A DNA stretch of 64,000 nt from Posidonia oceanica. Lineage: Eukaryota > Streptophyta > Magnoliopsida > Alismatales > Posidoniaceae. The position numbers and the translations under genes are program-made. The stretch lies in assembly GCA_037176725.1 (NCBI GenBank), contig JAZBRS010000029.1, positions 124,157,001 to 124,221,000 on the forward strand, written 5' to 3'. Shown here piece by piece: positions 54,619 through 64,000 of the stretch. Numbering within the stretch: the first letter of the stretch is position 1; each line of letters opens with the position of its first letter. The notes under the pieces were generated by a model that was not told the DNA's origin, did no database searches, and was given only the letters and a program-made list of their open reading frames with translations.

Positions 54619-57600
54619 TATAGCGATCCCGATCGGAATCAGGCTCGCTAGATTTAGCGGCGATTGGATCTGAGGAAGAGGCTCAACTCGAAAACGCTTG
54701 AAATCGAGGAGAAAAGGGAAAGATAAGACAAATCAGAGTCGCCACCATGTCTATTAATGGGAGACAAGGAAAACCGGGGAAATGCGTGAATTAACGCGCA
54801 AAACCGAGCAAGAAATGCAAAGCAAAGCAATGCAAAGGAAAACAAATGCAAACAAATGCAAATGAGATGACTCTAGCCTAGGATAAGAGCAGTACGGTCA
54901 TTGCAGGCCAGAAGACAGGGTAAGGACTCCTGTTACGTGCGGGGAAGGTGTTAGGCACCCCCGACACGCCCGAGAATCGGTCTTTCTAGGCTTACGCTCG
55001 CATACGCAGGAAATGCAAGATTGAATGCCTATGTGCTTATAAATGCCTAAATGAATGCTCAAGGTGTGCTCTAAGTGGGAAGAAACAAAGCAAGGAAGTA
55101 AACGTGCTCTCTAAGTGCTCAGCTACGCTGTCCGTGTTCCGAACTAGGCGAAACCTAGCTCGTGAGAACTCCAGGCAGTAAGCATCACAGCCCTATATGC
55201 AAATGCAGGCGAGAAAGCAAAACGACGAGGAAACCATGCAATGCAATCGACATGCAAGGGAAAACGGCGTAAAACACGCAAAACGAGGCGAGAGATGAGC
55301 AATACACGCAAAACGATGCAAAAGAGCAAAACCGGCACACAAAACAAGCGAGAAAGCAAGGCAGCACGCAAAACGAGACAAGGGAGCAAAGAGGCACGCA
55401 AAACGGTGCAAAAACGAAAGCGGCACGTAAAACAAGCTAGAAAGCAAGGCAGGCACGCAAAACGGTGCCGAAGCGAGAGCGGGCATGCGAAACGGTGCCA
55501 AAACAGCAAAGCAAAAACCCGGAAAAGCCATGCGAATGCAAGAATGCAGAAAAGATCAGAAGAGGCCAAAGGGGAGGCAAAACAACGTATGTGTAAGAAC
55601 AGACGTCGTTTTAGGACCGCTTAGAGTAGGTGTGAAGACCCACGGAGAGGAGAGTGTGCAAACGGAGGGATTACCACCTCTTTGCGACTGTTTCCCGCTA
55701 AGCCGTTCCACGGTGTGTCTCGCACGCTGCCCAAAGCTCGCGATGCGATCGGATCGTGGAAAAGGGGGAAGAAAGTCTCATTAAGTGGCAAATCCAAGGA
55801 AAACTCAACACAAAACACACAGGAATACGCGAAACGGGGATTGGAAGATACAGGCAGAAAGGGGAGGCCCTATTCTACATGCTCAAAGAGACAGAAAGCA
55901 AAAACAAGGAAAACTGTGCAAATGGCATGCAAATGGATGCAATGCAGAGGTTCAGGAGGACATACCTAGAAATCCGGAAGCCTGATCTGAAATCTGTCTG
56001 GTCCATGCTGAAGAGCGCTTCGCTGCGGTCGCCTGGGCAGCTTACTTGAGAAGATCCAACGGCCGGATCGGAAGATATCGCAGCTTCGAGGCAGGAGGGT
56101 CAGAACAGGGGAGAAGAACAGATCTAGGTGTTCAGGAGGTCCTAGGGGTGTGCAAAAGATCCTCCCAGGTGAAGGGGAGCTAAAAATGCTTAGTGTGTGC
56201 AAGAAGATGCTGAAATGCAAGACTAGATGGATGCAGAATGCATGCAAAAGCAAGAAAAAGCAAAGAGAAGACACTGGGAAAAGCCAGGAGTTCAGAAAGC
56301 ATTTTGAAAAAGAAAAAGGGCTAAAAATGCAAATTTTCCAGAAAACAGGGGTCCACAGGAAAGGATTTCGAAAACAGGGGAGGACAGGGGTCCATTTTGC
56401 AAAAAGACTAGGCTCAGAAAGTTGTTTTGAAAAGGGGGTATGCTTTAAAAGAGGTTTTGAAAGCAGAAAGAGGTTAGAATGCAATTTTGGAAAAACTGGG
56501 GTCTAAAATGCAAATTTTCCAGAAAACAGGGTTCTGGGGAGTCTGAGAATACTGGTGGAGGGTCTGCATGCAATTTGGTAAGCATAGGAGCTAGGATGCA
56601 AGTTAGGGGCAAAATGGTCTTTTTACATGGTTTTTGAAAGATGCAAGGACCTATGTGTGATTTTCAAATCATGCAGGGGTCAAATATGCAATTTTATATG
56701 GAAAAAAGCTCTGAAAATCAGATAACAGGACTGCAGTGCAATTTTTGGAAAAAACAGGGTTAACAATGCAATATAATAAGCCAAATATGCATGAAAAATG
56801 ACTACTGTGCATTAGAAAGGACCTACATGCAAAAATCAGAAAACAGAGGATAGAATATGCAATGCAACAAGCAAAAATAAAAAATAAATCCTAAGTTCTA
56901 CAGTGCAGTGGATTAAAATGCAAAAACAGAAAACAACAGGGGCTCAGAATGCAATGCAATAAGGCAAAGTTACAGCAATAAATTTAAATAAACTACTGCA
57001 GGACTTAACTGCAAAAATCAAAAACAGGAGGGCTGAAATCTAATTTTCTACTGAATGAATGCACAGTAAATGGACTATCATGCAAATACAGGAAAACACA
57101 AACAGTTCATGCAATTTAGTATGGTTTTAACACAGAAAACAGCAGATTTAATTAAATAAGGACCGGAACGCAAAATAAAGAAAACTCAAGCCAGATATGC
57201 AATGTTCACATAAAACCATATAACTGTAAAAATAATTAAACAGTAACTCGCCGGCGATGAGAGGTACTGTAGCAGTGAGCTACCGGACCTCAGCACCGCC
57301 GGCACAGGGGGCTTGAGGAGGCGCGGGAGGGCGGAGCTTGGTGCTGGCGTTCGTGCGGAGCTTCGGAGACTGCTGGAGCGGCGTTCTGTCGGTCGGAGCA
57401 TCAGGAGGAACAGCAGCCGGCGCCGGAGAAGAGATACTGTCCGGCGAGTCGAGGACGGAGCAGGAGGACCGGAAAAGCTATTCTAGAGGGCAGAGAAGCA
57501 AGAGGGAAGGAAGAGGAAGCTAAGGGAAGCAAAATGTACCTGAATCCGCGTCTGAGATGTCCTCCCGACGTCGGTGGTTCCAGAGGTGGCCGGCGGCGCT

Positions 57601-60394
57601 CGTCCAGTCGCTGCGGTGATCGTCAGTCGCTCGTGAAGGTTGGAGCTACCTCAGAACATCCCTCCGGTGCTTCCTGATCGACCGGACTGAAGCTCTACAG
57701 CTCGGGTGAGGGTTCGGCACTTTTGGGTTTTCAGAATGCTGCCGGAGGTCGGGGAGGGTGTTTGCTGCTCCTCAGGCTGGATGGAACCCTCCGGGAGGTT
57801 GCTGGAAGTCCGGCGAAGGGTTCTGGGTGCTTTGGAATGGGTTCTGGTGCGAGTAGATAGGAAATGGAGGTTCGGGCTGATTTCTGACAGAAACAAGGCT
57901 AGGTGTTTGTAGTGTGGTAGGTCAGTGGTGGACGAGAAGGTCTGACGGCTGGGGCTTTGGAAAGGTGGAGGTCTGGTGAGTAGCTGGGTGAAGTTTGAGA
58001 GGATTCTGTGAATTGTGGAGGAGGGAATTACGGAGTGGGTTCAGGTCAGTTGCAGATAGGCTTTCAGAGGGATTAGGTAGTGATTTGGGTGGTGGAATGG
58101 CTGTAGAAAGGTGAGGGGAAATGGCTGTGTTTTGGGTGAACTTGGGGGAGTAATTGGAAGAAAGATGGAGGCTTGAAATGGTGCTGGGCTATTGGAAAAG
58201 AAGGGGAAGAGTCTGGTGGATTTTGAGGAGGGAAATGGAGAGGTTTCAGGAGGGGAATTCTCTGGGATTGCAGCCCTTCTCCGGGATGTCAAGGACCTCT
58301 CAAGCTCTACTCTCACTGTCCTCTCTTCTCTGGAAATGGAAGGATCAAGAGGAAGAAGGAGGAGGGTCGCACAGGTGGGGAAGAAGTGAAATTCTGCTCT
58401 CCACTCTCTGGCTTCTCACTGGTTCGCTCTGTCACTCACCCTCCCACTCTTGCTTGCTCACACTCCGGCTCTGTCTAGCACACTGGATTGAAGGGAGGAT
58501 GGGAGGCTTTTGAATGGGGAGCTGCTGCTGCTGGGCGCGAGCTGAGAATTCAAACTCGGCCGGCGGTTACTGCAGCGGAGGGGACGGGGCGACCGGCTCC
58601 GGAAAAGCCGCAGAGAGGAAGGAGAGCGGCGGGCTGCTGTAGATGAAAGGATTGAAGCTTCAAAATTCAAATGGGAGGAGGGAATGACAGCTGGCCGTTC
58701 GCGGGAAGAACTGCAGAAGAAATCTGCAGAAGGAGAAGGAGGAAGACGGAGGGGCGTGGGCCGGACCGTGCGGGCTGAAGGAAAAAACAAAGAAATAAAA
58801 GAAAAAAGGAAACGGGCTGGATTGAGCCCAGTAAAGAAAAGAAAGAATGGAAGAGAAAAGTAAGAAAGAAAGAGAGGGTAGAATGGGGAAATAAAATAGG
58901 TAAAAATAAACTAAAAATAAATAAAAATGCCAGAAGGATTGTGCTGCAGGTCAGGATTTTAATTAAGATTTTTAATGGTTATTTTGAATTGATTAATGTG
59001 TTTTGGGATTGATTAGGGTTTTAAAGCTTTGGTTTTGTTTTTAATTGGTTTTCACTTGATTAAATGTTTGTTAAACCTTTTTTAAATTGTTTTAAAAATT
59101 GTATTTCCCTTGCTGGACACTTAGGATGTTAATTAGGATTTTTTAGGATTTAATTTCGTATTAATCAGGGTTGGTTTTAGGTTTTTAAGTTTTAATCTTC
59201 TTAGGTTTTTTCTTTCTAAGTCTTTTAAGTTATGTTTTGATTTTTATTTGTTGATTTTCCTTGAAGTTTTTTAGTTGGGTTTTTCTGGTTTGATAGGGTG
59301 TTTTTTAAGTCTTTCAGATGTGTTTTTCTCTTCTTTTTTAATTAAGTTTTTAACTTGTTTTTCTTATGTTTATTAGGTTAAGTCTTTTACCTTCTTTAAT
59401 TACTTGTTCTAGTGTTTGATTTTTAATTCTCCTTTTTAGGGTTTGTCTTTTAATTCTTCTGATGGGGTTTTTATTTTTGGTGGGTTTTGATTTTATTTTA
59501 GCTTTTTTGTTGATTTTTCAGTGTTTTCTTTTGATTTGTTTTGCATTTTTTAGCTTGCATGTTTGGTTTTCCTTTTAGCTTGATTTAGTTAAGTTTAAGT
59601 TGTTAATTGCTTGTTTAACATTTTTTAATTGTTTTTCTTAGGGTTCTGATTTGTTTCTTTTGTGTTTTGAGATTTTACAGATTTTTATGGGTTTTTGTGG
59701 ATTTTTGCAGAAGGGAGAATAGGAAAAGAGAAGGAAGAAAGAAATGGAAAAAAGAGGGAGATAAGAGGGAAAGAGATAGGTTGGAGGAAAATGATTTTTT
59801 AAAATTCAGAAAAAGTGTTAAAAATAAAGTAAAAATAGGGATAAGATAGAGGAAGGATAGAAGCACAGAGGGGGCCCACAGCCAGACCAGAAAAAGGATA
59901 AGAAAGGGATGAAAAGAGAGATGATAATCAGGAGAGAGAGAGGAGAGAGAAAATGATAATCCCGGAGAGAGAAGAGGATAATTTGGGTGAAAGAGGGTCT
60001 TAATGGTCTCAGAATGGGGTGAAAATTGGTGAGTGGGTAGTCTAGGGTTTGAAGTGTTGGTTCTAAAGTTTTGGTTTGATTCTAAGGAGGTTTTGGAGGG
60101 GTTTCAAGGTGTAGAAAAAGGGTAGTTTCACCTAGGTTTTCTATGGTTTTTGGGAATGGGTTAGGTTTGGAAATTTCTAGGTTTTTGGGTAGGCTTGTTG
60201 GGCGGATAGTGGTGGGCTTTCCTATGGATTTTGGTTAGGTTTTGAGGTTGGGAAGGGAGGTAGAGGTTTAGGTCAAAACAGGCTGATTTTGAAGGGCAGA
60301 GAGGAGGATTAGGGTTAGGGTTTGGTTGGGGTTTGATCCAGCAATCACCAAGAGGGCTCCAGGGGTCCGGGCCTGCCAAGATGGGGTGTCAACA
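54619..60394 (-). repeat. 5' LTR of element A
   Basis: The 5776-bp LTR is nearly identical to 32645-38423, including a 3-bp indel near 57918. The U5 tip on the plus strand is TATAGCG, while the 3' LTR keeps TGTAGCG, so the canonical CA end was mutated after insertion. It holds the PBS-like copy at 54734-54744, the conserved block near 54900-55010, the GCAC/GTGC array at 55260-55515 and the splice-donor-like site near 55962. It would drive the element's minus-strand transcript. I could not place a convincing TATA box. Confidence 0.92.
54734..54744 (-). other. Internal PBS-like copy in A 5' LTR
   Basis: Same 11-mer TGGCGACTCTG as at 32760-32770, 117 bp from the true site. Confidence 0.55.
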
Positions 60395-60399
60395 CATAT
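60395..60399. repeat. Target-site duplication of A, right copy
   Basis: CATAT, same as 32640-32644. Confidence 0.92.
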
Positions 60400-61122
60400 C
60401 TGGAGCGACTTGGGCCTTCTCTAGCACTTCTTGTAGAGCCTTCCGATGTTGGATCGAGCTGTTTATGAGATCATAAATTGAGATCCTGGCTTGTGTCTTC
60501 TTTAATTGCTCCTGGATGTCATATTCTGCTGGCCCTTCTTGAGGTCTGACTAGCTCTGCTTGCTCCACTGGCGGTATGATTCGGTTTGATAGCCTCCCTC
60601 CTCTGGTGATGGGTGCAGTAGCCTCATTTTCTTTACTCCAGCTGCCTGATGTTCCCTTCTTATATGGCCAAGCAAAGATGGACTCCTTTTGTATAGGTCC
60701 ACCAAGCTTTGGTGGCTTTGTAGCTTTAGCTAGCTGCTTTGTTGTTACTCGGAAGATTGGGGATGATGGAGTAGTAGTGCTCCAAAACACTGAAGTTTTG
60801 AGGGCCAGCAACTGACTTGACGGTGGCCTAGCTGTTCTGAAGATTGGGGAAACTGGTGGTGACAACGGCTTGGGTGCCCACAGTGATGATTTTCTCTACG
60901 GCAGATGTTGTGATTCCTCCTTTTCCCGAAAGGTTGCAATTTGTGGCTCAGGCATTTTGAATGTGCATAGAATCCCAGACGATTAGCAGGAATGCTAATG
61001 ACCGCTCCTTCGTGTTTGAACTTTAGCAATTGGTGAACTAGAGATGCCATAGCCCCGACCTCCGCTAGCCAAGATCTCTCGAGGATGAGGGGTTCTAGGA
61101 CTTCCTCTTTCATAATGATCAC
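60395..61122 (-). pseudogene. Element D protease region, upstream part
   Basis: From right to left the minus strand first gives a GRPW-like stretch (LILERSWLAEVGAMASLVHQLLKF), then a frame break near 60870. Next is a Ser/Pro-rich linker and then ARISIYDLINSS-QHRKALQEVLEKAQVAPDM, equivalent to the SIWDLIHSS-EHREA segment before the protease of A and C. It ends exactly at A's insertion and continues in frame at 32639. Two GRPW-like segments in one element are unusual. On the right it is cut at 61122 by LTR F, with no primer-binding site there. Confidence 0.7.
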
Positions 61123-61287
61123 TGTAGTAATCCCGGTGTTCAGATCGTCCATGCACACTGCTAGAAGCTCGCGTGCACCGATCGAAATCAGGCTCACTAT
61201 AAGCGGCTATGTCCGAGGAGGAGGGCTCAACTCGAAAACACTTAAAACAGCGGAGAAAAGATAAGAAAAGAAGAAGATAAGACAATT

Positions 61288-61298
61288 CAGAGTCGCCA
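61288..61298 (-). other. Internal PBS-like copy in LTR F
   Basis: Minus strand TGGCGACTCTG, as in A and the solo LTR. Confidence 0.5.
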
Positions 61299-61849
61299 CC
61301 GTGTCTATTATCGGGAGACAAGGAAAACCGGAGGAGATGCGTGAGTTAACACGCAAAACCAAGCAAAGGATGCAACGCAAAGCAATGCAAGGGAAAACAA
61401 CTGCAAATGAATGCAGATGATATGACTCATGCCTAGGATAAGGGCAATATGGTCATTACGGGCCAAAAGACTGGGCAAGGACTCCTGTTACGTGCGGGGA
61501 AGGTGTTAGGCACCCCCGACACGCCCGAGAATCGATCTTTCTAGGCTTACGCTCGCATACACAGGAGAATGCAGGTTTGAATGCCTAAATGCCAATGAAT
61601 GCTTGAATGAATGCTCAAAGGTGTACTCTAAGTGGTGGGATGCAATGCAAGAAAATAAACGTGCAGTCTAAGTGCTTAGCAAACGCTGTCTGTGTTCCAA
61701 GCCGGTCGAGACTTGGCTCGTGAGAACTCTAGGCAATAAGCATCACTGCCCTATATGCAAATGCAGACGGAAAAGCAAAACAGTGGTAAAACCAAGCAGT
61801 ACAGGCGACATGTAGGAGAAAACAGCATAAAACACGCAAAACAATGTGA

Positions 61850-62100
61850 GAAATAGAAGTGGCACGCGAAACGGTGCAAAAAAAAAGCCAGCACGCAAAA
61901 CGGTGTGGAAAACGGAAGTGGCATGCGAAACGGCGCAGAAAACAAAGGCGGGCACGCAAAACGGTGCAGGAAATAAAAGCGGGCACGTAAAACGGTGCCA
62001 AAGACAGAACGAGCATGCAAAACGTGCCAAAAAGAAAGTGGGCACGCAAAATGGTGCCAAAAGCGAAGCGGGCACGCAAAACGGTGCCAAAGCAGGCGAA
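61850..62100. repeat. GCAC...GTGC array in LTR F
   Basis: About eight to nine units such as GGGCACGCAAAACGGTGCC with A-rich spacers. Several form a perfect five-base stem around an eight-base loop. Confidence 0.7.
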
Positions 62101-63169
62101 ATAAAACATCGACAAAGCCATGCAGATGCAGATGCAAGGAGGAAGGGCAAGAGAAGCAAAGGGGAAGCAAACAGTGCGTGTGTGAGAACAGGCACTGTTT
62201 AAGGACCGCGTAAAGTAGGTGTGAAGACCTACAAAGGGGAAGAGAAGCAAGTGGAGGGATTACTACTGTTTTGTGACTGTTTCCCACCAAAGTATCCCAT
62301 GATGTGTCTCGCATGCTGCCAAAAGCTCGTGATGCGATCGGATCGTAGAAAAGGGGGAAGAAAGTCGCAATTAGTGGTGAATCCAAGGGAAACGCAACAC
62401 AAAGCACTGGGAGTACGTGAAGAGAGGAAACGGAGTCGACAGATAAGAAGAGGAGGTCCTATTCTACATGCTCGAGAAATCAGAAAGCGAAAACAATGCA
62501 TGGGATGCAAATGGTGTGCAAATGAATGCTGTGCAGGGGTTCAGGAGGACTTACCTTGGAAATCTTAAGCCTGATCTGAGAACTGCTTGGTCCATGCTGA
62601 AGAGCGCTCCGCCGGGGTCATCCAGGTAGCTTGGTTGAGAAGATCCAATGGCCAGATCTGAAGATATTCCAGCTTCAAGGCAGAGGGGGCAGAACAGGGG
62701 AGAAGAATGGATCTAGGTGTACAGGAGGTCCTAGGGATGTGCACAACAGGTCCTTCCATGTAAATGGGAGCTAAGAATGCTTAAGTGTGTGCAGGAATGC
62801 CAAATGCAAGGATGCATGAGTGCATTGCATGCAGAAATGCAAGAAAAGACCTAAGGATGATTTTTCAGAAAACTTGGGAACTTATGTGCAATTTTTGAAA
62901 AAGTGAGGGTCTAAATGCAAAGATTTTGAAAAGTTAGGGGGATTTTGTGCAAGGTTTTTGAAAACTGGAAGGTATGAGTGCAATTTTGCAAAATGCAGGG
63001 TTCAAAATGCAATTTTATAAGGTAAACATGCATTTGGATAAGTTTTGAAATCATATGGGTGATTAACATGCAATTTTAAAATATGCAAGGGTTGAAATGC
63101 AATTTTGTAAGCAAAATAGTGGTCTTAAATGGTCTGAGAATGCAAACAGAGCACCTATATGCAATTTTT

Positions 63170-63400
63170 AAATATGCAGGGTCTAAAATGCAATTTTATA
63201 GGCAAAAATATGCATTTAAATGAATTTTATAAGCATGCAGAGGACCTATATGCAATTTTAAAACATGTAGGGTCTAAAATGCAATTTTATAAGGAAAATT
63301 TGCATTTAAATGAGTTTTATAAGTATACAAAGGACCTATATGCAATTTTAAAACATGCAGGGTCTAAAATGCAATTTTATAAGCAAAATATGCATTTAAA
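63170..63400. repeat. 90-bp tandem repeats in LTR F
   Basis: GGGTCTAAAATGCAATTTTA recurs near 63179, 63269 and 63359, giving a 90-bp period. Each unit also has ATATGCATTTAAA and a CCTATATGCAATTTT segment. Confidence 0.8.
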
Positions 63401-64000
63401 CATATGCTGTGCATTAATGAAGGACTTATATGCAAAAATCAGGAAGTATGGGGGATGTAATGCAATGTAGTAAGAAAAATTGAAAAATAAATGCTTAAGT
63501 TAACAGAACAGAGGACTAAAGTGCAAATAAGGGAAACAACAGGGTTTAAAAATGCAATTTACTAAGGTAAAATTAAAGCATTAAATCCGATTATTGATTG
63601 AAGAACTAACATGCAAAAATGGAAAACCAGAGGGCCTGAACTAAAATAAACATTAAAAGAAAACACAGCAGAAGGACCATCATGCAATTAGGCAGTTTTT
63701 TAAGTTTTTCATGTAATTTCATATGATTTAAATTCGGAATTAAATGAATCTTAAACCGAGGCAGGACCAGAATATTGTAAAGTAAAAACAGGAACTGAAA
63801 ATGCAATTTAGTAACAAAATAGCTTAGCTAACAGAAAATAAATGAACAGTGGAAAGCCAGCGGCCATGGCACTGTAGCACAGAGCTACTTGTCGCCATGA
63901 CCGGTGGAGAGGGGCTGCTGGGGACGCGATGGAAGGTCGGCAACGTTCACCGGAGGCTGACGGAGATCTGGGAGGCGTTGGCGCGGCTTGGTGCTGCCTG

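Larger units (their letters stand above)
32645..60394 (-). mobile_element. Element A: complete Tat-lineage (Ogre-like) retrotransposon
   Basis: This 27,750-bp element has LTRs of 5779 and 5776 bp that differ by only scattered bases. It has a primer-binding site, leader, gag-pro-RT-RNaseH-aRNaseH-integrase in order, an extra sense ORF, a long repeat-rich 3' region, a polypurine tract and a CATAT duplication. Large LTRs, the second RNase H and 3' tandem repeats are known features of the Tat lineage, and the size matches Ogre. Near-identical LTRs indicate a recent insertion. It has three coding lesions (near 50042, 45837 and 42597), so it is unlikely to be autonomous. Confidence 0.93.
61123..64000 (-). 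mobile_element. LTR F (family II), partial, runs out of window
   Basis: It starts TGTAGTAATCCCGG, preceded by ATCAC (61118-61122) as the predicted target-duplication copy and not by a primer-binding site. It is therefore a 3' LTR or solo LTR inserted into D. It aligns along its visible 2.9 kb with the solo LTR 5057-10922 (compare 63861-63920 with 7755-7815). It holds the PBS-like copy at 61288-61298, the conserved block at 61450-61570, the GCAC/GTGC array, a splice-donor-like CAAG/GTAAGT near 62549, and the 90-bp ATGCAATTTT repeats. Confidence 0.87.

Noticed and set aside
1..64000. Host protein-coding, tRNA or rRNA genes
   Set aside because: No frame outside the retroelements showed a recognisable family, and no cloverleaf or rRNA core motif was noticed by eye; a tRNAscan-SE and BLASTX run would be the decisive check.

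Overview
The window looks like nuclear DNA of a large-genome flowering plant. Every recognisable coding sequence belongs to plant Ty3/gypsy LTR retrotransposons. I found no host gene, tRNA, rRNA, organellar sequence or CRISPR array. The polyproteins carry Tat-lineage hallmarks: a second, archaeal-type RNase H after the first one, no chromodomain after integrase, very long LTRs, and an extra ORF outside gag-pol. The size of the main element is Ogre-like. The species cannot be named from this sequence alone.

Layout. All elements lie on the minus strand, so their 5' ends are on the right. Element A (32645-60394, 27.75 kb) is complete, with two near-identical 5.78-kb LTRs and the target-site duplication CATAT. 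It sits in an older element D, whose protease-region remains are at 31943-32644 and 60395-61122. The D reading frame continues across the insertion when one CATAT copy is removed. D was also hit by element C, whose 5' LTR ends at 31942, and by element F, whose LTR starts at 61123 and runs out of the window. C (visible 21908-31942) contains element B, which runs from before base 1 to 21907. B in turn contains a solo LTR (5057-10922, duplication CCTAG/CTTAG, inside gag) and a short gag-only element E (14626-19614, duplication GGTGC, inside B's 5' LTR). This is a four-level nest: D, then C, then B, then E and the solo LTR.

How the parts work. A encodes gag-protease, RT/RNase H/second RNase H, and integrase in order. 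Between integrase and the 3' LTR it has a sense-strand extra ORF resembling the plant DUF7745/plant-mobile-domain proteins. A is probably defective now: a frameshift near 50042, an amber codon at 45837 and a TGA at 42597. B lacks pol, C is broken by several frameshifts, and E has lost everything between gag and the middle of its 3' LTR.

Most notable signal. The 3' region of A (38973-40040) is a tandem array of about 30 short modules. In the sense (minus) strand each can fold as a compact hairpin or H-type pseudoknot, with paired changes in both stems. Groups of modules are bracketed by longer arms whose sequence differs from group to group but stays complementary within each group, and an outer 9-bp pair brackets five groups. 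Related modules occur in B. Other families carry their own fixed-geometry inverted repeats: 9-11-9 (29 nt) in the B/C LTRs and 6-9-6 (21 nt) in E. Each LTR family also contains an internal copy of its own primer-binding site. All alignments and foldings were done by eye; no search or folding program was run.
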